NCBI GenBank assembly: GCA_945872365.1
Contig: CAMBZJ010000033.1
Span: 1-33,412, forward strand
DNA length: 33,412 nucleotides
Origin: Klebsiella pneumoniae
GTDB lineage: Bacteria > Desulfobacterota > Binatia > UBA12015
Reading direction: 5' to 3'
How positions within the stretch are numbered: the stretch's first letter is position 1; each line of letters starts with the position of its first letter. The notes beneath the pieces were generated by a model, which saw only the letters and a list, made by a program, of their open reading frames with translations, was not told the origin of the DNA and did no database searches. The position numbers and the translations under genes were made by a program. This document shows, one piece after another, positions 16,099 through 24,656 of this stretch.

Positions 16099-16607
16099 TT
16101 CGAGGCAGGGGGGCCCCGCTTCGGGGCGTCTTGCCGTGGATCGCCGCACTGGCCTGCCTGACGGGCTGCCCGCAGGACCCCGCGATCACGCGCCACGGGA
16201 TCGTCAACGACCAGGAGTATGCGACCTACCGCCTCGCCGGATCGGCGGTCATCGAGGGGCAGGTCGTAGTCGAAGTACCCGGCCGAGGTACCTTCTATGG
16301 CGCCGACGGACAGGTGCTGCTGCTGCCACGGGTGAGCGAGAACGACCGCTACGTCCGCGACGTGGTGCTGCCCGGCAAGATCTCGTTGCCCGATCCCCAC
16401 ATCGACCAGGTGACATGGGCGACCTCGTCCGATGCTCAGGGCCGTTTCCGCTTCGACGGCCTGCCTGCGGGCAACTACTACGTCGTCTGCCCGGTCGCCT
16501 GGGTGGCCACCGACGGAACGCCTCAGCAGGCTATGGCGCTCGGCCAGGTCGGGGTGGCCGACGGGCAGCAGGGGCGCGTGATCGTCACCCGGGCCCAGGG
16601 AAACTAG
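16095..16607 (+). CDS. Lipoprotein with a carboxypeptidase-regulatory-like beta-sandwich
   Basis: A 170-residue protein with a lipoprotein signal: WIAALACLTGCPQDP, where the lipobox LTGC ends in the lipidated Cys at about residue 25. The Pro-Gln after the Cys does not suggest the Asp inner-membrane retention signal, so outer-membrane anchoring is likely. The C-terminal half, with DAQGRFRFDGLPAGNYYVV, is typical of carboxypeptidase regulatory-like (CarboxypepD_reg) or related prealbumin-fold domains. Start: GTG at 16095, overlapping the upstream TGA; a TTG at 16089 is also possible. It is coupled to the unknown secreted protein upstream. A perfect GCCCCG-CTT-CGGGGC hairpin lies near the start of the reading frame. 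Function unknown. Confidence 0.8.
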   Translation: MIRGRGAPLRGVLPWIAALACLTGCPQDPAITRHGIVNDQEYATYRLAGSAVIEGQVVVEVPGRGTFYGADGQVLLLPRVSENDRYVRDVVLPGKISLPDPHIDQVTWATSSDAQGRFRFDGLPAGNYYVVCPVAWVATDGTPQQAMALGQVGVADGQQGRVIVTRAQGN

Positions 16608-16737
16608 GGCACAGCCGTTTAGATAGAATCCAGAGGACTTGCCCCGGTTTCGTGGACAAGTGCCCGCAGGCCCAGCGGATCTCAGGGGCCGGGGGCGTCG
16701 GGCCACCGTCGCGTGGCGCGGTCTCCCGGAATCGGGC

Positions 16738-16743
16738 TAGTCT
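16738..16743 (+). promoter_or_regulatory. -10-like element TAGTCT of the yej operon
   Basis: GGGCTAGTCT ends 7 nt before the ATG of the solute-binding protein gene. No Shine-Dalgarno is visible, which fits a leaderless first gene. A second promoter-like string TAGAAT lies at about 16625-16630 but has no suitable start codon near it. Confidence 0.5.
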
Positions 16744-16750
16744 CCGCGAA

Positions 16751-18760
16751 ATGCATTCGAGGCCGAACTCTCCGAGCCGCTCCGCGCTGGCCGTGGTCAT
16801 CGCGGCCCTTCTCGCCCAGGCTTCCGCCGCCCGCGCCGACCCGGTGGGTGCTCCGAGGGTCCCGTCGAGCGCCGCGGCGGTCCCGCCGACGACGCCCACC
16901 GACGCCGCGGCGGCGCCGTCTGCAGCCACGGCGAGTCCCGTCGCCGCGCCGGAGGCGCCCACGCGGGCCGTCGGCGGCCATGGCATCGCCATGCACGGTG
17001 ACCTCAAGTACCCGCCCGGCTTCGCCCATTTCGACTATGTGAACCCGCAGGCACCCAAGGGCGGACGGGTGCGCCAGGCCGCCGTCGGAACCTTCGACAG
17101 TTTCAATCCCTTCATCGTCCGCGGCAACCCGGCCGCCGGCCTGTCGCGGGTCTGGGATACGCTCATGGTCTCGTCGGCGGACGAGCCGTTCAGCGAGTAC
17201 GGGCTGCTCGCCGAGAAGGTCGAGACACCGCCGGACCGATCTTCGGTCACCTTCACCCTGCGACCGCAGGCGAAGTGGCACGACGGCAAGCCGGTCACGG
17301 CGGACGACGTCCTGTGGTCCTTCGAGACGCTGCGCACGAAGGGCCAGCCCTTCTACCGCGCCTACTACGACGGTGTCGCGAAGGCGGAGAAACTCGCCGA
17401 GCGCGTCATCCGCTTCACGTTCAAGCCCGGACAGAACCGCGAATTGCCCCTCATCCTCGGACAACTGGTGGTTCTACCCAGGCACTGGTGGGAAAAGCGG
17501 GAATTCGAAAAGACCTCGCTCGAACCGCCGCTCGGCTCGGGCGCCTATCGCGTCGCCGGCGTGGATGCCGGCCGCCGCGTCACCTTGCAGCGGGTAGCCG
17601 ACTACTGGGGACGCGATCTTCCCGTCAACGTCGGGCGCGACAACTTCGACACGGTGATCTTAGACTACTACCGCGACGACACCGTCGAGTTGGAGGCCTT
17701 CAAGGCCGGCGAGTACGACTTCCGGCCCGAGAACTCCTCGAAGGCCTGGGCCACCGCCTACGACTTCCCCGCCATGCGGGAGGGCCTGGTAAAGAAGGAG
17801 GAGATCCCGCATTCGCGTCCCGCCGGCATGCAGGCCTTCGTATTCAACGCGCGGCGGCGGCTCTTCGCCGATCGCCGTGTGCGCGAGGCGCTCGGCCTCG
17901 TCTTCGACTTCGAGTGGTCGAACCGGACGCTCTTCTACGGGCAGTACAAGCGGACGAGGAGCTTCTTCGACAACTCGGAACTCGCCGCGGCGGGTCTCCC
18001 GGGGCCGGGCGAGTCGGCGGTGCTCGAACCGCTGCGCGGCAAGGTGCCCGACGAAGTCTTCACCACCGCCTACGGGCCGCCGGTCACCGATGGCTCCGGG
18101 AATAATCGCGAGCAACTCCGCCGCGCGGTCGAATTGCTCTCTGCGGCCGGCTGGAAGATCGATCCGGCGACGAAGAAGCTCGTCGATGCCAAGGGGGAGC
18201 CCTTCTCCTTCGAGATCCTGCTGGTGAGCCCGCTCTTCGAGCGGGTGGCACTGCCGTGGGCGAAGAACTTGGAGCGCCTGGGCGTCACCGCGAACGTGCG
18301 CACGGTGGACTCGGCCCAGTACCGCCGACGGCTCGACGACTTCGACTTCGACGTGGTCGTCGGCAACTTCCCGCAGTCGACCTCGCCCGGCAACGAGCAG
18401 CGCTCCTTCTGGGGGTCGTCTTTTGCCGACAGGCCGGGCAGCGACAACCTGATCGGATTGCGCGACCCCGCCGTGGACCAACTCGTCGAGCAGGTCGTGG
18501 CGGCACCCGATCGCGGAAGCCTGGTCGATCGCACCCGCGCGCTCGACCGCGTCCTGCAATGGGGCCAGTGGGTGGTGCCGCAGTGGCATTCCCCGGTCGA
18601 TCGCGTCGCCTACTGGGACCTGTTCGGCCAACCGTCCAGGGTGCCCGCGCAGGGCTTCCAACTCGACACCTGGTGGGTCGATCCCGCGAAGGCCGAGGCG
18701 CTGGCGAAGCGCCGCGGCAAGAGCGCTCCACCCGCGGCGTCCGCACCCGCGGTGCCCTGA
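16751..18760 (+). CDS. yejA: Extracellular solute-binding protein, family 5, YejA-like (peptide ABC importer)
   Basis: A 669-residue periplasmic binding protein. A signal peptide (ALAVVIAALLAQASAARA) is followed by a low-complexity Ala/Pro/Thr linker of about 45 residues before the domain starts at GGHGIAMHGDLKYPPGF. Family 5 motifs are clear: YVNPQAPKGGRVRQAAVGTFDSFNPF, ADDVLWSFETLRTKG, GSGAYRV and DADGRRVT-like lobes, FNARRRLFADRRVREAL, and the C-terminal WHSPVDRVAYWD. The PKGG and WDTLM segments match the YejA branch, which binds oligopeptides and microcin C-type compounds. It is the first gene of a yejA-yejB-yejEF operon. The C-terminus ends in another Ala/Pro tail. The substrate is inferred from family only. 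Confidence 0.92.
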   Translation: MHSRPNSPSRSALAVVIAALLAQASAARADPVGAPRVPSSAAAVPPTTPTDAAAAPSAATASPVAAPEAPTRAVGGHGIAMHGDLKYPPGFAHFDYVNPQAPKGGRVRQAAVGTFDSFNPFIVRGNPAAGLSRVWDTLMVSSADEPFSEYGLLAEKVETPPDRSSVTFTLRPQAKWHDGKPVTADDVLWSFETLRTKGQPFYRAYYDGVAKAEKLAERVIRFTFKPGQNRELPLILGQLVVLPRHWWEKREFEKTSLEPPLGSGAYRVAGVDAGRRVTLQRVADYWGRDLPVNVGRDNFDTVILDYYRDDTVELEAFKAGEYDFRPENSSKAWATAYDFPAMREGLVKKEEIPHSRPAGMQAFVFNARRRLFADRRVREALGLVFDFEWSNRTLFYGQYKRTRSFFDNSELAAAGLPGPGESAVLEPLRGKVPDEVFTTAYGPPVTDGSGNNREQLRRAVELLSAAGWKIDPATKKLVDAKGEPFSFEILLVSPLFERVALPWAKNLERLGVTANVRTVDSAQYRRRLDDFDFDVVVGNFPQSTSPGNEQRSFWGSSFADRPGSDNLIGLRDPAVDQLVEQVVAAPDRGSLVDRTRALDRVLQWGQWVVPQWHSPVDRVAYWDLFGQPSRVPAQGFQLDTWWVDPAKAEALAKRRGKSAPPAASAPAVP

Positions 18761-18778
18761 AGCCCTCGGCCGCGATCG

Positions 18779-19891
18779 ATGGCGTCATACGTCCTGCGCC
18801 GCCTGCTGCTGATGATCCCGACCCTGTTCGGGATCATGGTGCTCAACTTCGTCGTGATCAATGCCGCCCCCGGTGGCCCGGTGGAGCAGATTCTCGCCAA
18901 GGTGAAGGGGACCGACGTCCAGGCGACGTCGCGCTTCGGCGGGGGGCAGGGCGGCGAGACCGGCACGGCCGGGCGATTGCCGCCCGGCGCCGGGACGGCC
19001 AACGGGGGCAAGTACCACGGGGCGCAGGGAATCGACCCGGCGTTCATCCGTCAACTCGAGCAGCAATTCGGTTTCGACAAGCCCGCGCACGAACGTTTCT
19101 TCCTCATGATGGGAAAGTTCCTGCGCTTCGACTTCGGCCAGAGCTTCTTCCGCGACCGGTCGGTGTCGAGTCTCGTCCTCGAGCGCATGGCGGTCTCGAT
19201 CTCGCTCGGGCTCTGGACCACGCTGCTCGTCCACCTCGTCTCGATCCCGCTCGGGATCGCCAAGGCGGTGCGCGACGGTTCGCGCTTCGACCTCTGGACG
19301 TCGGCCCTCGTCGTCGTCGGCAACGCGATACCGGGTTTCCTCTTCGCGATCCTGCTCGTGATCCTCTTCGCCGGCGGGCGCTACTTCTCCTGGTTTCCGC
19401 TGCGCGGACTCGTCTCGGACGACTTCGACCGGCTCTCGGTCTGGGGCAAGATCGTCGACTACCTTTGGCACATGGCCCTGCCGGTGCTGTCGATGGTGAT
19501 CGGCGGGTTCGCCGGACTCGCCATGCTCACGAAGAACTCGTTCATGGAGCAGATCCACCAGCAGTACGTGACAACCGCGCGGGCGAAGGGCCTGAGCGAG
19601 CGTCGCATCCTCTACGGCCACGTCTTCCGCAACGCCATGCTGATCGTGATCTCGGGCTTTCCCGGAGCGCTCCTCGGCATCCTCTTCACGGGCGCGCTGC
19701 TCACCGAGGTCATCTTCTCGCTCGATGGACTCGGGCTGCTCGGCTTCGAGGCGGCGATCAACCGCGACTACCCGGTCATGTTCGGCACGCTCTACTTCTT
19801 CACCCTGCTCGGCCTCGTGGTGAAGCTGATCGAGGACCTGACCTACGTGATCGTCGATCCCCGCATCGACTTCGAGAGCCGTGAGGTCTGA
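18779..19891 (+). CDS. yejB: ABC importer permease, YejB-like
   Basis: A 370-residue inner-membrane permease. It begins MASYVLRRLLLMIPTLFG, the standard first helix of DppB/YejB permeases, and has about six helices. The EAA loop that docks the ATPase is seen in TTARAKGLSERRILYGHVFRNAM. A Gly/Thr-rich periplasmic insertion at about residues 50-85 (GGGQGGETGTAGRLPPGAG) is low-complexity and looks lineage-specific. It ends [19 protein letters not shown], a typical YejB end. The stop overlaps the next gene by 11 nt, so translation is coupled. It should pair with the permease half of the fused YejEF chain. Confidence 0.95.
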   Translation: MASYVLRRLLLMIPTLFGIMVLNFVVINAAPGGPVEQILAKVKGTDVQATSRFGGGQGGETGTAGRLPPGAGTANGGKYHGAQGIDPAFIRQLEQQFGFDKPAHERFFLMMGKFLRFDFGQSFFRDRSVSSLVLERMAVSISLGLWTTLLVHLVSIPLGIAKAVRDGSRFDLWTSALVVVGNAIPGFLFAILLVILFAGGRYFSWFPLRGLVSDDFDRLSVWGKIVDYLWHMALPVLSMVIGGFAGLAMLTKNSFMEQIHQQYVTTARAKGLSERRILYGHVFRNAMLIVISGFPGALLGILFTGALLTEVIFSLDGLGLLGFEAAINRDYPVMFGTLYFFTLLGLVVKLIEDLTYVIVDPRIDFESREV

Positions 19892-22730
19892 CGGCCGCCT
19901 GGCGGCCGAGCCGGTCGCGCGCCTCTTCGGCTTTCCGCTCGGTCCTTTGGGGGCGCGTCGGCTCGCACTCTTTCGCGCGAACCGACGGGGGCGCTGGTCG
20001 GCCTGGATCTTCGCGGCCCTGCTGCTCGCGAGTCTCTTCGCCGAGTTCGTCGCCAACGACCGCCCGCTCGTCGTCTCCTACGACGGCAAGCTGCGCTTCC
20101 CGATCCTGCACGCCCATCCCGAGACCGAATTCGGCGGCTTCCTCGAGACGGAGACCGACTACACCGATCCCGCCGTGCGCAGCATGATCGAGGAGAAGGG
20201 GTGGATTCTCGATGCCCCGATCCCCTTCCGCTACGACACCGTGGTCCGCGACCTGCCCGGGCCGGCGCCGTCACCGCCGAGCCAACGCAACTGGCTCGGT
20301 ACCGACGACCAAGCGCGCGACGTGCTGGCGCGCCTGGTCTACGGCTACCGCCTCTCGGTCGTCTTCGGACTCGTACTCACTCTCTTGAGTTCGGTCGTCG
20401 GCATCGCGGCCGGCGCGGTGCAGGGTTACTTCGGGGGCTGGGTCGACCTCGCGCTGCAGCGCTTCATCGAGATCTGGTCGGGGATGCCGACCCTCTACCT
20501 CTTGATCATCCTCGCGAGTGTCGTGACCCCGGGGTTCGGCTGGCTCCTCCTGCTGATGCTGCTCTTCAGCTGGATGACGCTCGTGGGGGTCGTCCGCGCC
20601 GAGTTCCTGCGTGCCCGCAACTTCGACTACGTGCGCGCCGCGCGCGCTCTCGGGCTGCCCGATCTCTCCATCATGGTGCGCCACGTCCTGCCCAATGCCA
20701 TGACGGCGGCGCTCACTTTCCTCCCCTTCGTGACGAGCGGCGCGGTGGTCACGCTCACGTCGCTCGACTTTCTCGGCTTCGGCATGCCGCCCGGTGCGCC
20801 GTCCCTCGGCGAACTCCTGAAGCAGGGCAAGGATAATCCGCAGGCGCCTTGGCTCGGATTCACCGGCTTCTTCACGATCGCCTTCATGCTCTCGCTGCTG
20901 GTGTTCATCGGGGAGGCGGTGCGCGATGCCTTCGACCCGCGCCGGGCTCTCGCCGGACCCGGCGCGGGCGAGGATGCCACCTCGGCGGATGCAGCCGGTG
21001 CGCCCGACGGCACGGCCGCCGTCGCCGGAGCTTCGGCGTTCGTGCCCGTCGAAGCGGCGGGTGTGATCGCAGACGCGACGGTGCCGGGGAAGGCGCTGCT
21101 GCGCGTCGTGGACCTCGGCGTGCGGTTCGGCACGGGCATGGGTGCGGTCGATGCGGTTCGCGGCGTGAGCTTCGACGTCGCGCGCGGCGAGACCCTCGCA
21201 CTCGTCGGCGAGAGCGGCTCTGGCAAGTCGGTCACTGCGCTGTCGATCCTCCGCCTGTTGCCCCAACCGCAGGCGAGCCATCCCTCCGGCCGCATCGAGT
21301 TCGACGGCGAGAGCCTGCTCGACGCGCCCGCGGAGATCCTGCGTCGAATCCGCGGCGGCCGGATCGGCATGGTCTTTCAGGAGCCGATGACCTCGCTCAA
21401 TCCGCTCCACACGATCGAGCATCAGGTCGGCGAGTCCGTCGTGATCCACCGGGGCGCGGATGCGCGCACCGCCCGTGAGCGCAGCCTCGAACTCCTGCGC
21501 CTCGTGGGCATACCGGAGCCGGAGCGCCGCCTCGCATCCTACCCGCACGAGATGTCGGGCGGGCAGCGCCAGCGGGTGATGATCGCGATGGCACTCGCCA
21601 ACGAACCCGACCTGCTCGTCGCCGACGAGCCGACGACCGCGGTCGACGTGACGATCCAGGCCCAACTGCTCGAGTTGCTCGCCGATCTCCGGGAGCGCCT
21701 CGGCATGGCGATGCTGTTCATTACCCACGACCTGGGCATCGTCCGGCGGTTCGCCGATCGCGTTGCCGTCATGCGCCACGGGAGAATCGTCGAGGCGGGT
21801 CCGGTCGCACGGGTCTTCGAGTCGCCGCGCCACCCCTACACCCGCGCCCTGCTCGCCGCGGAGCCGCGCGGTGTGCCCGCACCGCCGCCGGCGGACGCCG
21901 AACTGGTGAGCGCCTGCCGCGACCTTCGCGTCTGGTACCCGATCCGCAAGGGCCTGATGCGCCGCACTGTCGACCACGTGCGGGCCGTGGACGGCGTCTC
22001 GATCGAGGTTCGCGAAGGCGAGACCGTCGGACTCGTCGGCGAGAGCGGCTCGGGCAAGACCACGATCGCGCTCGCGCTGCTGCGCTTGATCGCGAGTCGC
22101 GGCGAGATCCGCTTCCGCGGACGCGAGGTCTCGGGCCTGCGCGCCCGGGAGTTGCGACCGCTGCGGCGGGAGATGCAGGTGGTATTCCAGGATCCGTACG
22201 GATCGCTCAGCCCGCGGCTCTCGATCGGCCAGATCGTCGCCGAGGGACTGCGTGTCCACGATCTCGGCGGCGACGAGGCCGGGCGCGAGGAGCGCGTCGT
22301 TCGCGCGCTCGAAGCGGTGGAGATCGACCCCGCGGCGCGCCACCGCTACCCGCACGAATTCTCGGGCGGTCAGCGCCAGCGTGTCGCGATCGCGCGCGCT
22401 CTCGTGCTCGAGCCGCGCCTGATCGTGCTCGACGAACCGACCTCCGCGCTCGACGTCTCGGTTCAGGCACAGATCGTGGCGCTGCTGCGCCGGCTCCAGG
22501 AGGAGCACCGCCTGGCCTACCTCTTCATCAGCCACGACCTGCGGGTCGTGCGGGCGATGAGCCACCGCATCGTCGTCCTGAAGGACGGGCGTGTGGTCGA
22601 ACAGGGACCGGCGAGCGAGGTCTTCGGAGCGCCCCGCGAGGCCTACACCCGCCAGTTGCTCGCAGCGGCGCTCCACCTGGCGGCGCCGGCGCGGAGCCGG
22701 GAAGCGGAGCCGGGGCGCGGCTCCGCCTGA
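19881..22730 (+). CDS. Fused YejE permease and YejF double ATPase in one chain
   Basis: A 949-residue single reading frame. Residues 1-350 are a YejE-type permease: one helix near 40, a periplasmic segment with [23 protein letters not shown], five further helices and the EAA loop [21 protein letters not shown] linker of about 50 residues, rich in Ala, Gly and Asp, leads to two ABC ATPase domains. The first has GESGSGKS (443-450), MSGGQRQR (near 558) and [10 protein letters not shown] (near 577); the second has GESGSGKT (near 719), FSGGQRQR (near 826) and [10 protein letters not shown] (near 846). In E. coli YejE and YejF are separate. With YejB this chain would give two membrane and two ATPase domains. 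Start is a GTG overlapping yejB. In-frame GTG codons at 21063 and 21081 in the linker could also make a free YejF. Confidence 0.93.
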   Translation: MRSDGRLAAEPVARLFGFPLGPLGARRLALFRANRRGRWSAWIFAALLLASLFAEFVANDRPLVVSYDGKLRFPILHAHPETEFGGFLETETDYTDPAVRSMIEEKGWILDAPIPFRYDTVVRDLPGPAPSPPSQRNWLGTDDQARDVLARLVYGYRLSVVFGLVLTLLSSVVGIAAGAVQGYFGGWVDLALQRFIEIWSGMPTLYLLIILASVVTPGFGWLLLLMLLFSWMTLVGVVRAEFLRARNFDYVRAARALGLPDLSIMVRHVLPNAMTAALTFLPFVTSGAVVTLTSLDFLGFGMPPGAPSLGELLKQGKDNPQAPWLGFTGFFTIAFMLSLLVFIGEAVRDAFDPRRALAGPGAGEDATSADAAGAPDGTAAVAGASAFVPVEAAGVIADATVPGKALLRVVDLGVRFGTGMGAVDAVRGVSFDVARGETLALVGESGSGKSVTALSILRLLPQPQASHPSGRIEFDGESLLDAPAEILRRIRGGRIGMVFQEPMTSLNPLHTIEHQVGESVVIHRGADARTARERSLELLRLVGIPEPERRLASYPHEMSGGQRQRVMIAMALANEPDLLVADEPTTAVDVTIQAQLLELLADLRERLGMAMLFITHDLGIVRRFADRVAVMRHGRIVEAGPVARVFESPRHPYTRALLAAEPRGVPAPPPADAELVSACRDLRVWYPIRKGLMRRTVDHVRAVDGVSIEVREGETVGLVGESGSGKTTIALALLRLIASRGEIRFRGREVSGLRARELRPLRREMQVVFQDPYGSLSPRLSIGQIVAEGLRVHDLGGDEAGREERVVRALEAVEIDPAARHRYPHEFSGGQRQRVAIARALVLEPRLIVLDEPTSALDVSVQAQIVALLRRLQEEHRLAYLFISHDLRVVRAMSHRIVVLKDGRVVEQGPASEVFGAPREAYTRQLLAAALHLAAPARSREAEPGRGSA

Positions 22731-22733
22731 CCC

Positions 22734-22756
22734 GCCCCGCGGGTCGTCGGCGGGGC
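22734..22756 (+). terminator. Hairpin after the yejEF gene
   Basis: GCCCCGC (22734-22740) pairs with GCGGGGC (22750-22756) over a 9-nt loop, starting 4 nt after the stop. A second hairpin, GGAGCCG-GGGCG-CGGCTCC (22706-22724), lies inside the last codons. No T-tract. Probable end of the yej operon. Confidence 0.45.
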
Positions 22757-22842
22757 GCTCTGGCCCCGACTCGGGCAGGGGGATAAGAAAAAGGGCGGTC
22801 GGGCCGGTGCGTGCGCTTCGTCCCACCGTGGGGAGATGCGCG

Positions 22843-24069
22843 ATGGTCCAACTCGAGGAAATCCTTCGCTTCGCCGTGAGCGACAACGCCTCGGACGTCC
22901 ACCTGAAGGTTGACTCGCCGCCGCTGCTGCGACGCTACGGCACGCTCGCGGCGGAGCCGACGCTCCCCACCCTCTCGGCGTCCGACCTGCGCGAAATCGT
23001 CGCCCACATCGCCGACCCGGGTCAGGTCGCGCGCCTGGAGCGCGAGCGGCAACTCGACCTCGGCTTCGGCACGGAAGACCTCGGGCGCTTTCGCGTGAAC
23101 GTCTACCACCAGCGCGGCGAATTGCGGATCGCGTTCCGCGCGATCCCCAGCCGGATCCGTTCGCTGGAGGAACTCCAGATGCCGGGGAGCGTTGCCAACA
23201 TCGCAACGGGCTCGCGCGGCGTGATCCTCGTGACCGGGACGACCGGGTCGGGCAAGTCGACCACGCTCGCCGCGATGATCGACCTGCTCAACAAGACCGA
23301 GGCCGATCACATCATCACGATCGAGGATCCGATCGAGTTCGTCCACAAGGACCAGAAGTCGATGGTCAGCCAGCGCGAGGTTGGCGTCGACGTCGCGAGC
23401 TTCGCCGACGGACTGCGTGGCGCGCTGCGCCAGGACCCCGGCACGATCCTCATCGGTGAGATGCGCGATCTGGAGACGATCGAGACGGCTATCCTTGCCG
23501 CCGAGACCGGGCACCTCGTCATGAGCACGCTGCACACGCTCGATGCGGCCGAGACGATCACGCGCGTGATCCAGGCCTTCCCCGACCACCAGCGCGACCA
23601 GATCCGGCTCGTGCTCTCGTCGGTGCTCAAGGGCATCATCTCGCAGCGCCTCGTGCCCCGCGCCGACGGCAAGGGCATGGTGCCGGCGGTCGAGGTCCTG
23701 GTATCGACCGCGCTCGTGCGCTCGATCATCAGGGACCGCAACCGCAGCACGGCCGAGCTGACCGACGCCTTGGCCAAGGGCCACGTCACCTACGGAACGC
23801 AGACCTTCGACCAGTCGCTCATGAACCTCTACCGCCGCGAACTCATCACCTACGAGGAGGCGCTGCGGCAGGCGACGAACCCCGACGACTTCGCGCTTCT
23901 CGTGCGCGGCATCAGCTCGACCTCCGATGCGCGCTGGAACGAGTTCGAGAAGGCCCAGTCCGGGGAGGCGGGAACGGTGGGGCGGCCGGAGGCGCCCGCG
24001 CCCGGTGGCCCGCTTCGGCCGAAGGAGCCGGCGCCGCAGGTCGGTCCGGGGACCATCCGGCGCTTCTGA
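22843..24069 (+). CDS. PilT-family twitching motility ATPase
   Basis: A 408-residue hexameric secretion-type ATPase of the PilT/PilU group, which pulls back type IV pili. MVQLEEILRFAVSDNASDVHLK is the standard PilT N-terminus. Walker A is VTGTTGSGKST, the Asp box is IITIEDPIEFVH, Walker B TILIGEMRDLETIETAILAAETGHLVMSTLHT is the classic PilT sequence, and QRLVPR follows. In place of the PilT AIRNLIRE motif it has ALVRSIIRDR, so whether it is a PilT or a PilU-like paralogue is open. The last 45 residues are a Gly/Pro/Glu-rich tail. The ATG has GGGGAG upstream as a ribosome binding site. No other pilus gene is in the window; recX follows 31 nt later. Confidence 0.93.
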   Translation: MVQLEEILRFAVSDNASDVHLKVDSPPLLRRYGTLAAEPTLPTLSASDLREIVAHIADPGQVARLERERQLDLGFGTEDLGRFRVNVYHQRGELRIAFRAIPSRIRSLEELQMPGSVANIATGSRGVILVTGTTGSGKSTTLAAMIDLLNKTEADHIITIEDPIEFVHKDQKSMVSQREVGVDVASFADGLRGALRQDPGTILIGEMRDLETIETAILAAETGHLVMSTLHTLDAAETITRVIQAFPDHQRDQIRLVLSSVLKGIISQRLVPRADGKGMVPAVEVLVSTALVRSIIRDRNRSTAELTDALAKGHVTYGTQTFDQSLMNLYRRELITYEEALRQATNPDDFALLVRGISSTSDARWNEFEKAQSGEAGTVGRPEAPAPGGPLRPKEPAPQVGPGTIRRF

Positions 24070-24086
24070 GTGCCGGCGCGCCGTGC

Positions 24087-24092
24087 TAGGCG
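24087..24092 (+). promoter_or_regulatory. -10-like element TAGGCG of recX
   Basis: GTGCTAGGCG ends 8 nt before the ATG of recX, in the 31-nt gap after the PilT gene. No Shine-Dalgarno. It suggests recX has its own leaderless start even though it lies close behind pilT. Confidence 0.45.
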
Positions 24093-24100
24093 GACCGGTC

Positions 24101-24655
24101 ATGCGTTCCCGGCAGCGCCGCCCGCTCGGCGAGGACGCTGCGCCGGCCCGGGTCGCCGCGGCGGGGGATCAAGCGTCGCACGAGAAGCGTGCCTGGGCGA
24201 CCGCCCTGCGCGCGCTCGCCCGCCGTCCGCGCAGCGCGATCGAGATCGAGCGACTGCTGCTCGTGAAGTTCGAGGACGCGGCGCTCGTCGCGCGTACGCT
24301 CGATCGGCTCGCGGAGGCGCGCCTGCTCGACGATGCAGCGGTGGCCGACGCGGTCCTGCGCGATGCCGCGCGCCGTGGGCTCGGCAGCCGCCGCGTCGGG
24401 CGCGTGCTCGCCCGGCGGGGCGTGGCGCCAGCCGCGGAATTCGGGCACGAGGTTGCCGTGCACGACCGCGAAGCGGCCGCGGCCCTTCTCGCGCGTCGCT
24501 TCCCGGACGGACCACCGCGCGACCCGCGCGGCCGCGCACGCGCGTTGCGGCTGCTCGCCGCGCGCGGATTCCCGGGCGGCCTCGCGCGTCGCCTGCTCGG
24601 CGTCGATCGGGCCGTGGACGACGACGTCGACCTGGATCGGTCGGGCGAGGACTGA
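24101..24655 (+). CDS. recX: RecX regulatory protein
   Basis: A 184-residue helical protein that binds RecA filaments and limits recombinase activity. The repeated three-helix pattern of the family is visible: ALRALARRPRSAIEIERLLLVKF, RTLDRLAEARLLDDAAVADAVLRDAARRGLGSRRVGRVLARRGV and a third unit ending near LLAARGFPGGLARRLLG. The first 25 residues are disordered-looking and basic. The C-terminus is acidic (DDDVDLDRSGED). recX usually follows recA; here it is about 9 kb away, behind the yej operon and pilT. The MFS remnant follows after one base, so the two are probably cotranscribed. Confidence 0.88.
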   Translation: MRSRQRRPLGEDAAPARVAAAGDQASHEKRAWATALRALARRPRSAIEIERLLLVKFEDAALVARTLDRLAEARLLDDAAVADAVLRDAARRGLGSRRVGRVLARRGVAPAAEFGHEVAVHDREAAAALLARRFPDGPPRDPRGRARALRLLAARGFPGGLARRLLGVDRAVDDDVDLDRSGED

Positions 24656-24656
24656 C

